From JALHVH01 sp963773685 (lineage in GTDB: Bacteria > Acidobacteriota > Aminicenantia > Aminicenantales > Saccharicenantaceae): DNA of 64,000 bases. The notes under the pieces were generated by a model. It had not been told where the DNA came from, searched no databases, and was given only the letters and a program-made list of their open reading frames with translations. Below are positions 34,328-43,240 of this stretch, piece by piece. The translations under genes were made by a program, and so were the position numbers. Numbering within the stretch: position 1 is the stretch's first letter; each line of letters opens with the position of its first letter. The stretch covers positions 248,001-312,000 of the forward strand of contig CAVZBY010000005.1 in the NCBI GenBank assembly GCA_963773685.1, read 5' to 3'.

Positions 34328-35980
34328 TCAGCCCGCCGTTATTTGACGACCATGTGGATGAACGGGCGGACATACGCCTGCAGGGTCACCAGCAAGCCCG
34401 ACGAGCGAGGCGAGGGCCAGGCTGTGGAGGAAGACGTAGCGCAGGATCTCCCCCTCGTGGCCGTACCATTTGGTGGCCGTCGAGGCGACGACGATGCTCT
34501 GGGCATCGATCATCTTGCCCATGACGCCGCCTGAGCTGTTGGCCGCGGCCATGAGCACCGGATTCAGGCCCAGCCGCCCGGCCGAGATCGTCTGGAGGCT
34601 CCCGAAGAGGACGTTGGACGAGGTGTCCGACCCGGTCAGGGCGACGCCGAGCCAGCCGAGCAGGGTCCCGAAGAACGGATAGAGGACTCCCGTCCCCGCG
34701 AAGGCCAGACCCAGGGTCGCATCGAGACCGGAATAGCGGGTCACATACCCCAGGGCGAGCATCGCGGCCACGGTAAGGAGCGAGAAGCGCACGCGCTTGA
34801 GGGTCCTCCGCCACACGGCCGCGGCCTCCCGAAAACGGTAGCCCATGATGAGGGCGGAGATGATCGCCGTGACGAATATCCCCGTTCCCGTGAACGACAA
34901 GGCGTTGAAGGCGAAGACGGCGCGTTCGGGCGTCGCCGCCGGAACCACGGGCGGGACGCGGCTGATCAGCTTGTCCACGCCCGGGACCGGGATCTTGAGG
35001 CTGAAAAGCCCGTCGAGGAACGCCTTGACCTGGGGGATCCCCCAAACGAAGATGATGGCGCTCAGGATGAGCCAGGGCAGCCAGGCCTTGAGGACCGCCG
35101 CGTTCCCGTGGCCGTGGTTGGCGCGGGCTTCCCCGCCGTCCGTCGGCCCTTCGTGGCCCCATATGCGCTTCGGCTTCCAGACGAGCAGGAGGCCGATAAG
35201 GGCGAAAATCGAGACGACCGAAGCGCCGATGCCGGCGAGCCAGGGCCCGTGGTAATTGGAGATGAGGAACTGGGGGACCGCGAAGGCGATACCCGCGGTG
35301 AGGAGGGCCGGCCAGACCTCGATCATCCCGCCGAAACCGGCGTAAGCCCAGACGAGCCAGAAGGGAATGATGACGGAGAAGACGGGCAGCTGCCTCCCGA
35401 CCATGGCCGAGAGCTTGAGGACGTCGATCCCGGTCACCCCCGCCAGAGCGATGATGGGCGTTCCGAGCCCGCCGAAGGCGACGGGCGCCGTATTGGCGAT
35501 GAGCGAGAGCCCGGATGACATGAGCGGGGAGAAGCCCAGGCCGATGAGGATGGCCGCGGTCACGGCCACCGGCGTCCCGAACCCCGCCGCGGCCTCGAAG
35601 AACGCGCCGAACGAGAAGGCGATGAGGAGGAGCTGAAGGCGGCGGTCTCCCGTGATGCCGGTGAGGCTTTCGCGGAGGACCTTGAAATGCCCTTTTTCCT
35701 CCGCCAGGTTATAGAGGAAGATGACGTTCAGGATGATCCAGCCGATGGGGAACAGGCCGTAGGCGGCCCCGAACAGGGAGGCGCCGAGCGCCTTTCCCGC
35801 CGGCATCCCGAACGCGAGGATGGAGACGGCCAGGGCCGAGGCCAGGCCGAGGAGGGCCGCCACATGGGCCTTGATCTTCAGGGAGGCCAGCGAGCCGAGG
35901 AGGACGAGGACCGGCAGGGCGGCCAGCGCCGTCGACAGGATGGGATTCCCCAACGGATCGTAGACTTGATTCCAGGGCAT
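34328..35980 (-). CDS. lldP: L-lactate permease (C-terminal frameshift)
   Basis: A permease of about 550 aa with roughly 12-14 helices of the LctP family. Characteristic segments are AFSFGAFFEAAAGFGTPVAVTAAIL and LTGSDTSSNVLFGSLQ, then AAANSSGGVMGKMIDAQSIVVA. It imports lactate, possibly glycolate, by proton symport. Start ATG 35980 (MPWNQVYDPLGNP) has GGAGA upstream. The last residues go out of frame; removing one A near 34394 restores LLVTLQAY followed by a basic end and a stop at 34339, as expected for the family. Confidence 0.85.
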   Translation of the reverse strand: MPWNQVYDPLGNPILSTALAALPVLVLLGSLASLKIKAHVAALLGLASALAVSILAFGMPAGKALGASLFGAAYGLFPIGWIILNVIFLYNLAEEKGHFKVLRESLTGITGDRRLQLLLIAFSFGAFFEAAAGFGTPVAVTAAILIGLGFSPLMSSGLSLIANTAPVAFGGLGTPIIALAGVTGIDVLKLSAMVGRQLPVFSVIIPFWLVWAYAGFGGMIEVWPALLTAGIAFAVPQFLISNYHGPWLAGIGASVVSIFALIGLLLVWKPKRIWGHEGPTDGGEARANHGHGNAAVLKAWLPWLILSAIIFVWGIPQVKAFLDGLFSLKIPVPGVDKLISRVPPVVPAATPERAVFAFNALSFTGTGIFVTAIISALIMGYRFREAAAVWRRTLKRVRFSLLTVAAMLALGYVTRYSGLDATLGLAFAGTGVLYPFFGTLLGWLGVALTGSDTSSNVLFGSLQTISAGRLGLNPVLMAAANSSGGVMGKMIDAQSIVVASTATKWYGHEGEILRYVFLHSLALASLVGLAGDPAGVCPPVHPHGRQITAG

Positions 35981-36024
35981 TGGGTCTATTTTCTCCGTTC
36001 GGCCGATGGGCGTCAAGACGCTAA

Positions 36025-36310
36025 AAATCCCCCCAACCCCCCTTTAGAAAAGGGGGGAAGCTTCCCGTCTCGCCCGGCCAAGACGCAGGCTGAAGCCTGC
36101 GGCTACAATGAGATGGCCTCGCCGAGCCTCTTGTCTCGCTAATCCAGCCTTGGTCCCGCTTATCTCTCCCGAATTGCCCATCTCGCTCATCCCGCCCGTC
36201 CCGACTTTCCTGCCTGTCTCGCTTGTCTCGCCCGGCAAAAACGCAGGCTGAAGCCTGCGGCTACAATGAGATGGCCTCGCCGAGGCTCTTGTCTCGCCCG
36301 TCTCGCTCTA
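36025..36310. repeat. Repeat-rich spacer upstream of ssrA
   Basis: This stretch has no gene. It holds a CCCCCC-TTTAGAAA-GGGGGG hairpin repeat (about 36028-36060). It also has two near-identical ~69-bp direct repeats (36072-36140 and 36230-36299), each with GCAGGCTGAAGCCTGC (36085-36100, 36243-36258) followed by GGCTACAATGAGATGGCCTC. Between and after them runs an imperfect 8-10-bp tandem of the type GTCTCGCCT/GTCTCGCTT. Confidence 0.75.
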
Positions 36311-36312
36311 CA

Positions 36313-36342
36313 TTGACAAGCCCGCCCAGGCGCTTCTATAAT
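36313..36342 (+). promoter_or_regulatory. Promoter of ssrA
   Basis: A perfect TTGACA (36313-36318) and a perfect TATAAT (36337-36342) have an 18-bp spacer, about 18 nt before the mature tmRNA 5' end. Confidence 0.8.
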
Positions 36343-36360
36343 GAACTTTGTAAAGGTTAT

Positions 36361-36708
36361 GGGGGCGAACTGGTCTCGACGGAGATAGTGAGACCGGGGC
36401 TGCACGTCGAGGTCCCACCAACCTCGCAAAACAGGTGGAAAAAATTAACTGCAGAACCTTTAGCAGTCGCCGCCTAATAGAATAGGCAGCCGTTCCCCGG
36501 GTTCACTCCTGCGGCTCCCGGGGAGCGCGAACCAGCAGGATAGCGAACGGGTTCAGTCCTGGAGCCCCGGAGCGAAATTTCCGCAGGGCTGGTCCTTCGG
36601 GCCTCCTTCCTCTTCGGAGCCCGGGGGACGAGAATGAAGAAGGGGATATGCGTGTAGATGGCCTCGGTTGAATGTCTTCGGACGCGGGTTCGATTCCCGC
36701 CGCCTCCA
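36361..36708 (+). ncRNA. ssrA: Transfer-messenger RNA (tmRNA)
   Basis: The 5' end GGGGGCG pairs with the 3' CGCCTCC, and the 3' part has the T-arm sequence GCGGGTTCGATTCCCGC, giving the tRNA-like domain (discriminator A36708; CCA not encoded). The 5' segment GGGGGCGAACTGGTCTCGAC is diagnostic of one-piece tmRNA. A tag reading frame is GCAGAACCTTTAGCA... at 36451-36474, encoding AEPLAVAA before tandem stops TAA TAG. The tag ends in a hydrophobic-AA degron as expected. It rescues stalled ribosomes with SmpB, which is not in the window. Confidence 0.95.
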
Positions 36709-36738
36709 TTACTTCATGACGGCAAAGGACTGAGAATA

Positions 36739-37917
36739 GTGAAGAGACGAGGGATTTCGGCGTTCCTGGGCGTCTTTCTTCTCCTGTCCGCCGTCGGACA
36801 ATCCCGGCCTCTGGCCGGTCAGGGAGCCCGTTCGCGCGGGCCCGCCGTCATCACCGTCTCCGTCCGCGAGCTTGGGGGCTCGAGCCGGGTGACGCTCTCG
36901 TCGACCGTTCCCCTGCCCTATTCCTTCCAGAAGAGGACCGGGGCCCTCCAGGTCACGTTCACGACGCCCTTGACGTTCCGCGTCAGGCAATCGGCCTTCT
37001 CGGGCGGCTTCGTCAAGTCCGTGGGGTGGTCGCAGGGAAACGATGCTTATGCGTTCACGATCGAGCTGACCTCGGATGCGTTCTCCTACCGGACTTCGGT
37101 CAAGGAGGACCCCTTCGAGCTTTCGATCGACCTCGGGCCGGCCTCGGCCGACGCCCCGCCTCCCGTCGCGGTTCCGACCGCCTCCGGAGGGGGCCTGGCG
37201 GCCGCGTCCGTCCCGGCGCCCGGGGAACAGTCCTCCAGGTTCAAGACCATCGTCATCGATCCCGGCCATGGCGGCATCGAGACGGGAGCCAAGGGGAAGT
37301 TCGGTGCCCTCGAGAAGGACGTCACCCTCGCCGTCGCTCTGAAGCTCCGGGCCATCATCGAAAGGAACCTCGCCTTCCGGGTGTTCATGACCCGGGACCA
37401 GGACACGAACGTCAGCCTGGAGAACCGGTCGGCCCTGGCCAACAACCATAAAGCGGACCTGTTCATCAGCATCCACGCCAATGGATCCCCCAGGAAGAAC
37501 TCCCACGGCTCGGAGACCTATTTCCTGAGCCAGAACGCGACCGACGAGGAGTCGCGCCGGTTGGCCTACATGGAGAACACGTCGGGGGCCCTCGAGGGCC
37601 GGATCGAGGAGGACGGCAAGGACGACATCAAGCTGATCCTCTGGGACCTCGCCCAGACCGCGTACCTGAAGCAGAGCAGCCAGCTCGCCGAGCGGATCCA
37701 GGCCGGCCTCAACGCCCTCCTCGGGACCGCGAACAGGGGAGTCAAGCAGGCGCCCTTCAAGGTCCTGACCGGGGCGGCCTGCCCCGCGGTCCTCGTCGAG
37801 ACGGCGTTCATCTCGAACCCCGAGGAGGAGAAGGCCCTCGGGACCGAAGCGTTCCAGGACAGCATCGCCCAGGCCATCTATCTGAGTCTCGTGGAATACC
37901 TCAAGCTTTATCCCTGA
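36739..37917 (+). CDS. N-acetylmuramoyl-L-alanine amidase (Amidase_3)
   Basis: A 392-aa exported enzyme that removes stem peptides from peptidoglycan. It has an N-terminal signal, an AMIN-like beta domain (residues about 35-130), a proline/alanine linker and the zinc amidase domain: VIDPGHGGIETGAKG, LENRSALANNHKADLFISIHANGS and VLVETAFISNPEEEKAL. Start GTG 36739 has AAAGGA upstream. The stop codon is 1 nt from the next ATG, so it heads an amidase-GerMN-der operon just downstream of ssrA. Confidence 0.92.
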   Translation: MKRRGISAFLGVFLLLSAVGQSRPLAGQGARSRGPAVITVSVRELGGSSRVTLSSTVPLPYSFQKRTGALQVTFTTPLTFRVRQSAFSGGFVKSVGWSQGNDAYAFTIELTSDAFSYRTSVKEDPFELSIDLGPASADAPPPVAVPTASGGGLAAASVPAPGEQSSRFKTIVIDPGHGGIETGAKGKFGALEKDVTLAVALKLRAIIERNLAFRVFMTRDQDTNVSLENRSALANNHKADLFISIHANGSPRKNSHGSETYFLSQNATDEESRRLAYMENTSGALEGRIEEDGKDDIKLILWDLAQTAYLKQSSQLAERIQAGLNALLGTANRGVKQAPFKVLTGAACPAVLVETAFISNPEEEKALGTEAFQDSIAQAIYLSLVEYLKLYP

Positions 37918-37918
37918 C

Positions 37919-38512
37919 ATGACCAAGAAACGCAAAAAAGACCCGAAGCTCCTGCTCCTCGCGGGCCTCGCCGCGCTCTTCATCGTCCTGGTCGTCATCT
38001 ACTTCTCGGGCGGAGGCGGCGAGAAGATCCGCCACGAGACCGAGCCGTCCCCCGGCGGGGCCCCTCCGGCCCGCGGGGAGGCGCCCGAGACGAGGACGAT
38101 CACGCTCTTCTTCCTGTCGGAGAGGGATGACCTCCTTCACGCCGAGAAACGGGAGGTTCCGGCCGGCCGGTCGGTCGCCGAGGACATCGAAGCCTCCGTC
38201 GGCGAGCTCCTCAAGGGCCCGTCGGGAGACCTGGTTTCCCCGTTCCCGCCCGATACGAAGATCCGGCAGGTCTTCCTGGACGAGGACGGGACGGCCTACG
38301 TCGATTTCTCGAGGGAGTTCGCGGAGAACGCGGCCTTCGGCGCCTCCTCGGAGATGGCGGCCGTCTATGCCGTCGTCAATACGGTGGCCGTCAATCAGAA
38401 GGCCGTCAAGAGGGTCGCCCTCCTCATCGAAGGCGGGGAGCGCGAGACCCTGGGAGGCCACATCGATCTCAGCCGACCCCTCCTTCCGCAGTATTCCCTG
38501 GTCGCCAGATAG
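37919..38512 (+). CDS. GerMN-domain membrane-anchored protein
   Basis: A 197-aa protein with one N-terminal membrane helix (LLLLAGLAALFIVLVVIYF), a short Pro/Gly-rich linker and a GerMN domain (VAEDIEASVGELLKGPSGDL, AYVDFSREFAEN, YAVVNTVAVN). GerMN domains occur in spore-germination lipoproteins but also in non-sporulating bacteria, where they accompany amidases. Translational coupling to the amidase suggests a shared role in peptidoglycan remodelling. Confidence 0.85.
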   Translation: MTKKRKKDPKLLLLAGLAALFIVLVVIYFSGGGGEKIRHETEPSPGGAPPARGEAPETRTITLFFLSERDDLLHAEKREVPAGRSVAEDIEASVGELLKGPSGDLVSPFPPDTKIRQVFLDEDGTAYVDFSREFAENAAFGASSEMAAVYAVVNTVAVNQKAVKRVALLIEGGERETLGGHIDLSRPLLPQYSLVAR

Positions 38513-38527
38513 GGCCGCGTTCCTGCA

Positions 38528-39838
38528 ATGAAAAGAACGCCCAAGGTCGTCATCGTCGGGTTCCCCAACGTCGGGAAGTCCACGCTCTTCAACCGGCTCA
38601 TCGGCAAGAAGAAGGCCCTCGTCCACAATCTCCCCGGCATGACGCGGGACTGCGTCTCCGCCCGGCATCGGTTCGGCGACCGGGCCTTCGAGCTCGTGGA
38701 TACCGGCGGGATGTTCGGGACGCCCGACGAGCCGCTGTCGGGAAAGGTCCGGGACAAGGCCTGGGAGGCCGCGCGCTCGGCGGCGGTCGTCGTCTTCGTC
38801 CTCGACGGGAAGAGGGACCTGGCTCCGGCGGAAGAGGAGCTCTATATCGGCCTGAAGAAGCTCGGCCGCCCCGTCCTCGTCGTGGTCAACAAGATGGATG
38901 CGCCGAGCGGCGAGGACCACCTTGCCGAATTCTACAGGCTCGGGGACAGGGACATCATTCCCGTGTCGGCCGAGCACAAGGTCAACATCGACGAGCTCCG
39001 TGAGCGGATCGCCGCGCTCCTCCCCCCGGCGGACGAGGAAAGCGCGCCGGAGCCCCTGCGCGTCGCGATCGTCGGCCGCATCAATGTCGGTAAATCATCT
39101 ATCATCAATAGGTTGTGCGGCGAGGAGCGGCTCCTCACGAGCGAGGTCCCGGGCACGACGCGGGACAGCACGGACACGATCATCCTAAGGGACGGGAAGC
39201 CGTTCTGCCTTGTCGACACGGCCGGGATCCGGAAGCCGGCCGGGGCGGACGATTCCCGCGAGAAGGCGGGCATCATCAAATCCCGCAAGAACATCCTCGA
39301 GGCCGACGTCATCGTCCTCGTCCTCGACGCCGGGGAATTCCCGACCCGCCAGGACGCTCACATCGCCAAGATGGCCCTGGATTCGGGAAAGCCCCTCATC
39401 CTCGTCCTGAACAAGTGGGACCTGGTGGACCGCCAGAAGGTCGATCCCGAGGCGGTCCGGGACCTCGTCCGGACCAAGCTCGAATTCGTGAGCTACGCGC
39501 CCCTTCTCTTCGTCTCCGCCCTGACCGGTCAGCGGGTGGTCAAGATCCTCGATATGGCCGAAAAGGTCCACCGGGACGCCCGGAAGCGCGTGGACACCGC
39601 CCGGCTGAACGACTTCCTGGCCCGGCTCAACGAAGAGCATCCCCCGCGGGGCAAGGACGGGACGAAGATCAAGGTCAAGTACATGACCCAGCAGGGGGTG
39701 GCGCCCCCGACGTTCGTTCTCTTCGGGCATTCCCGGACGACGCTCTCCCCGGCCTACGAAAAATCCCTGGCCGGGCTCCTCCGGGAGGAATACGATCTCT
39801 GGGGAACGCCGATCCGGATCTTTCTGAGGAAAAGCTGA
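38528..39838 (+). CDS. der: Ribosome-assembly GTPase Der (EngA)
   Basis: A 436-aa protein with two tandem G domains, the hallmark of Der. G1 motifs are GFPNVGKST and GRINVGKSS; G3 are DTGG and DTAG; G4 are NKMD and NKWD. A C-terminal KH-like domain follows (KIKVKYMTQQGVAPPTFVLFGH). It acts in 50S subunit maturation. It is the third gene of the amidase operon. Confidence 0.97.
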   Translation: MKRTPKVVIVGFPNVGKSTLFNRLIGKKKALVHNLPGMTRDCVSARHRFGDRAFELVDTGGMFGTPDEPLSGKVRDKAWEAARSAAVVVFVLDGKRDLAPAEEELYIGLKKLGRPVLVVVNKMDAPSGEDHLAEFYRLGDRDIIPVSAEHKVNIDELRERIAALLPPADEESAPEPLRVAIVGRINVGKSSIINRLCGEERLLTSEVPGTTRDSTDTIILRDGKPFCLVDTAGIRKPAGADDSREKAGIIKSRKNILEADVIVLVLDAGEFPTRQDAHIAKMALDSGKPLILVLNKWDLVDRQKVDPEAVRDLVRTKLEFVSYAPLLFVSALTGQRVVKILDMAEKVHRDARKRVDTARLNDFLARLNEEHPPRGKDGTKIKVKYMTQQGVAPPTFVLFGHSRTTLSPAYEKSLAGLLREEYDLWGTPIRIFLRKS

Positions 39839-39868
39839 GGAATCGGCCCGTATTGGCTTCCCTTTTCC

Positions 39869-39897
39869 TTGACTTTATGGGGCCATTCGTTTATAAA
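39869..39897 (+). promoter_or_regulatory. Promoter of the TPR lipoprotein gene
   Basis: TTGACT (39869-39874) and TATAAA (39892-39897) have a 17-bp spacer. The leader is about 50 nt and contains GGAGG. Confidence 0.6.
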
Positions 39898-39955
39898 TTA
39901 AGTTCAGTCCTTCGAGGCTTTACGAACAGGATATACGACGATCAAGGAGGTCAGG

Positions 39956-40966
39956 ATGTTTCGTAAAAGGACGAACGCTCTTCTCATAACCGCCCTCGCG
40001 CTCATCATCGTCTTTTCCGCCGTCGGGTGCGAAAAGCTGAAGGTCAGCAAGCTGAGCGCGAGCTACCATTTCAACAAAGCCAACCAGCTCTTCACGGAGA
40101 ACCAGTATCGCAAGGCCATCGCCGAATACGAGGCGGCCCTGAAATACGATCCCAACCTGATCCAGGCCTACCGGTTCCTGGGCGAGAGCTACAAACAGCT
40201 GTACAAGCCCGCCGTCGAAACGGCCTTGAACAAGGACATCGAAAAGAAGGCCCTGGATGCCCTGACCAAGGCCCACGAGATCGACCCGAACAACAAGGAG
40301 ATCATCTACTCCCTGGGCGACATGTACGACAAGCTCCGGAAGTTCGAAGAGGCCGAGAAGCTCTATCTCCGCATCGTCGAGCTCGAGCCCGGCAACATGA
40401 GCAATTACTACGTCGTCGCCGAGTTCTACAAGAGATACGCCGGCGACCGGCCCGAAGCCGCCCGCAAGGCCGAATCGATGTACCTCCGGAGGCTCGAGGC
40501 CGATCCCGAGAACCCTCAGGGCTACGCCTACATCGCGAACTATTACGAGAACCTCCCCGCCTCGGCCGACAACATCGACCAGGCCATGAGCAATTTCGAC
40601 CGGGCCGACGAATTCCAGGACATGCGCATCAAGCTCCAGCCCGACAATCCCGAAGCCTGGCTGGCCAAGGGCATCAACCGCTGGTCCAAGGCCTTCCGGT
40701 TCCAGAACCTGCCCAAGGCGGACAGGCTGGCCGTGGCCATGGACGCCCTCCGGTCCGTCGAGAAGGCCCGGGACCTCGACCCCAACTACCCCGAGCCCTA
40801 CAGCTGGCTGAGCGTCATCTACAAGAGCGTCCTCTCCAAGCTCGAACCCGACAAGGAAGCCCGGTACACCGCCGAGGGCGATAAGAACCTCGACAAGTTC
40901 CAGGACCTCCGGAAGCGTTCCGCCGAGCGCAAGAAGCTCGAGGAAGAGCTCAAGAAGGCCCAGTAA
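39956..40966 (+). CDS. TPR-repeat lipoprotein
   Basis: A 336-aa protein with a lipobox (VFSAVGC, Cys at about residue 25) followed by at least five TPR-like helical pairs (HFNKANQLFTENQYRKAIAEY, DMYDKLRKFEEAEKLYLRIVELEP, VEKARDLDPNYPEPYSWL). The C-terminus is a charged helix. It is probably a periplasmic scaffold on a membrane; no partner is identifiable. It is a single-gene unit with its own promoter and a strong terminator. Confidence 0.82.
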   Translation: MFRKRTNALLITALALIIVFSAVGCEKLKVSKLSASYHFNKANQLFTENQYRKAIAEYEAALKYDPNLIQAYRFLGESYKQLYKPAVETALNKDIEKKALDALTKAHEIDPNNKEIIYSLGDMYDKLRKFEEAEKLYLRIVELEPGNMSNYYVVAEFYKRYAGDRPEAARKAESMYLRRLEADPENPQGYAYIANYYENLPASADNIDQAMSNFDRADEFQDMRIKLQPDNPEAWLAKGINRWSKAFRFQNLPKADRLAVAMDALRSVEKARDLDPNYPEPYSWLSVIYKSVLSKLEPDKEARYTAEGDKNLDKFQDLRKRSAERKKLEEELKKAQ

Positions 40967-40996
40967 GGCTATCGGCAACGGGATAGGATTTCCCCA

Positions 40997-41030
40997 GGCC
41001 CCGGGCATCCGTGCCCGGGGCCTTTTTTTT
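40997..41030 (+). terminator. Rho-independent terminator
   Basis: GGCCCCGGGCA (40997-41007) pairs with TGCCCGGGGCC (41012-41022) and is followed by eight Ts. It ends the TPR lipoprotein transcript. Confidence 0.93.
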
Positions 41031-41079
41031 GGTTCTTCTTCAGATTTCCGGGGATTGTCGGCGGCGATGGAGCTGACCC

Positions 41080-41321
41080 TCTCCCCCGACCCCGGGAACC
41101 AGTCCCGGCGACGGCGACGCGCCCAAGAATCTGTCCGGAGTTCTTGTCTCCCCCAACCCCCTCCTTGATACGGAGGGGGACCGGGATGAGGTCCGCGTCG
41201 CCGGCAGAGGAGCGATGGGTCCCCCCTCCCTACCCCTGACGGAGACACTGACATCCAGCCCCCTTTGAATTCCAAGGGGGCAGGGGGATTAAGATACATA
41301 CAAATTGTAAGTGTCTCCGAT
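41080..41321. repeat. Intergenic inverted-repeat sequences
   Basis: No gene is present. A CCCCCTCC-hairpin (about 41150-41185, minus orientation) belongs to the same family as the repeats at 31.15 kb, and a full terminal-inverted-repeat element lies at 41240-41321 (GGAGACAC ... GTGTCTCC). An outer pairing, CGGCGACGCG (near 41112) with CGCGTCGCCG (near 41206), encloses the first hairpin. Confidence 0.6.
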
Positions 41322-41410
41322 AATTGTAGGGGGGCTTCGGGCCAGCATCCATCACCGCACCCCCGTAATAAACCCCGGAATCTGGAGACGAACTTTTTTG
41401 CCCGCCTTGA

Positions 41411-41439
41411 TTGACTTTCCCCCTATAAAACCGTATTCT
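41411..41439 (+). promoter_or_regulatory. Promoter P1 of the ribosomal protein operon
   Basis: TTGACT (41411-41416) and TATTCT (41434-41439) have a 17-bp spacer. It would give a leader of about 145 nt before rplM. Confidence 0.55.
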
Positions 41440-41524
41440 GTACGGGTATTTGGCTCTTTGACCCCCGTCTTTTCACTTCCGGGTGCATCACCGAAGCCGG
41501 GACCGGGCGCGCTGCCGTATATGT

Positions 41525-41553
41525 TTGACTTTTAAGGCTAGATTGGGTATTGT
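41525..41553 (+). promoter_or_regulatory. Promoter P2 of the ribosomal protein operon
   Basis: TTGACT (41525-41530) and TATTGT (41548-41553) have a 17-bp spacer, downstream of P1 and about 30 nt before the rplM start codon. Confidence 0.5.
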
Positions 41554-41590
41554 AATCAATCACTAAAGTTCTGTTTTAAGGTTGACAGGC

Positions 41591-42019
41591 ATGAAGACGT
41601 ACAATCCGAAAAAAGAAGAGATCGAGCGCAAGTGGTGGCTGGTCGACGCCGAGGGCAAGGTCCTCGGCCGCTTGGCCACCGAGGTCGCCGTCCTGCTTCG
41701 CGGAAAGAACAAGCCCGGGTTCGCCGCCCACGTCGACACGGGGGATTTCGTCGTCGTGGTCAATGCCGAGAAGGTCCGGGTCACCGGGAACAAGCTCGAA
41801 GAGAAGATGTACTACCACCACTCCCAGTACCCCGGCGGGTTGAGGGAGCAGACCCTGAAGGAAGTCCTGGCCAAGAAGCCCGAAGAGGTCATCGAGAAGG
41901 CCGTCCGGGGGATGATCCCGAAGAACAAGCTCGGCCGGGCCGTCATCAAGAAGCTGAAGGTCTACAAGGGTCCGGTCCATCCCCACGAAGCCCAGAACCC
42001 CCAGGAAATCAAACTCTAG
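41591..42019 (+). CDS. rplM: Large ribosomal subunit protein L13 (uL13)
   Basis: A 142-aa protein with typical L13 sequence: MKTYNPKKEEIERKWWLVDA, then VLGRLATEVAVLLRGKNKPGF and YYHHSQYPGGLRE, with MIPKNKLGRAVIKKLKVYKG near the end. ATG 41591 matches the family N-terminus; an in-frame TTG at 41582 is ignored. It is followed directly by rpsI, the universal rplM-rpsI arrangement. Confidence 0.97.
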   Translation: MKTYNPKKEEIERKWWLVDAEGKVLGRLATEVAVLLRGKNKPGFAAHVDTGDFVVVVNAEKVRVTGNKLEEKMYYHHSQYPGGLREQTLKEVLAKKPEEVIEKAVRGMIPKNKLGRAVIKKLKVYKGPVHPHEAQNPQEIKL

Positions 42020-42027
42020 GAGGCACC

Positions 42028-42415
42028 TTGAGTCTAATCCAGTATTACGGGACAGGCAAAAGAAAGACGTCCATCGCCCGGGTCTTTCTGAGGTCCGGGA
42101 AGGGTGACTATGACGCTTTACGTCAACAAGAGGCCCCGGCCCTTTCAGGAATATTTCCGCATGGAACCGCTCCGGTACATCATCAAGCAGCCGCTTCTCC
42201 TGACCGAGACGGAGAACAAGTTCGACATCTTCATGAGGGTCAACGGCGGCGGGGCGAAGGGCCAGGCCGAAGCCATCCGGCTGGGCATCGCCCGGGCCCT
42301 CATCGAGTTCAACCGCGAGCTCCGGCCTGTCCTCAAGGCCGCCAGCCTCCTGACGCGGGACGCCAGGATCAAGGAACGCAAGAAGTACGGGTCTGCTCGG
42401 CGCCCGCAAGGCACC
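42028..42415 (+). CDS. rpsI: Small ribosomal subunit protein S9 (uS9), two frameshifts
   Basis: The start is TTG 42028 after AGGAGGCACC: MSLIQYYGTGKRKTSIARVFLR is the S9 N-terminus. One extra base near 42104-42110 shifts to the frame reading LYVNKRPRPFQEYF and VNGGGAKGQAEAIRLGIARAL. A second extra T near 42393 must be removed to read GLLGARKAPQYHKR and the stop at 42415, the conserved S9 C-terminus. Corrected length is about 128 aa. S9 is essential, so both indels are most likely sequence errors. Confidence 0.9.
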
Positions 42416-42449
42416 CCAGTACCACAAGAGATAACAGGGAGGAGTCGAC

Positions 42450-43230
42450 TTGGTATCCGTAACCATGAAAGAGCTATTGGAGGCCGGCGTTCATTTTGGC
42501 CACCAGACGAAGCGCTGGAACCCCAAGATGAAGGAATACATCTTCGGCCAGAGAAACGGCATCTACATCGTCGACCTGCAGAAGACGATCAAGAACTTCA
42601 AGGAAGCCCTGCAGTACGTCAAGGGCGTGTCCGAGAGCGGAAAGGACATCCTTTTCGTCGGCACCAAGAAGCAGGCCCAGGACATCGTCCGGGACTACGC
42701 CGGCAAGAGCGAGTCGAGCTACGTCAACCAGCGCTGGCTCGGCGGGCTCCTGACGAACTTCGGCATCGTCCGCGGCTCCGTCGAGAAGCTCAAGGAGCTC
42801 GAGGAGATGAAGGAGGACGGGCGCTGGGACCTGCTCTCGAAGAAGGAACAGTCCCGGCTGGAGAAGGTCTACAAGAAGCTGTCCAAGAACCTGGGCGGCA
42901 TCAAGAACATGACCTCCCTCCCCGGGCGCCCTGTTCGTCATCGATTCCTCCAAGGAGGACATCGCCCTCTCCGAGGCCCAGAAGATGCACATCCCCATCG
43001 TGGCCGTCGTGGACACGAACGGCGACCCGGACAATATCGACTACCCCATCCCGGGGAACGACGACGCCGTGCGGGCCATCGAGCTGTTCGCGGCCAAGGT
43101 CTCCGAGTCCATCATCGAGGGCAAGAAGAACCGGATCACCCGGGAGCTCGAAGAGGAGAAGCAGGCCGAGGCCCCTCCCGGGGAGGGCGCCCCCGGCGAG
43201 GGAGCCGGCGAGCCCGGAACGCCGGAATAA
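42450..43230 (+). CDS. rpsB: Small ribosomal subunit protein S2 (uS2), frameshifted
   Basis: Start TTG 42450 follows GGGAGGAG. The sequence is typical S2: MKELLEAGVHFGHQTKRWNP, IYIVDLQKTIKNF, FVGTKKQAQDIV, YVNQRWLGGLLTNF. One extra base near 42921-42926 (CCCCGGGCG) breaks the frame; without it the protein continues ALFVIDSSKEDIALSEAQKM and HIPIVAVVDTNGDPDNIDYP, and ends in an acidic tail at 43230. Corrected length is about 259 aa, normal for S2. rpsB-tsf-pyrH-frr is a widely conserved order. Confidence 0.93.
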
Positions 43231-43240
43231 GGAGAACCCA

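Noticed and set aside
36110..36310. A CRISPR-like array in the repeat-rich spacer before ssrA.
   Set aside because: The repeats are 8-10 bp, imperfect and contiguous, without spacers of uniform length, and there are no cas genes.
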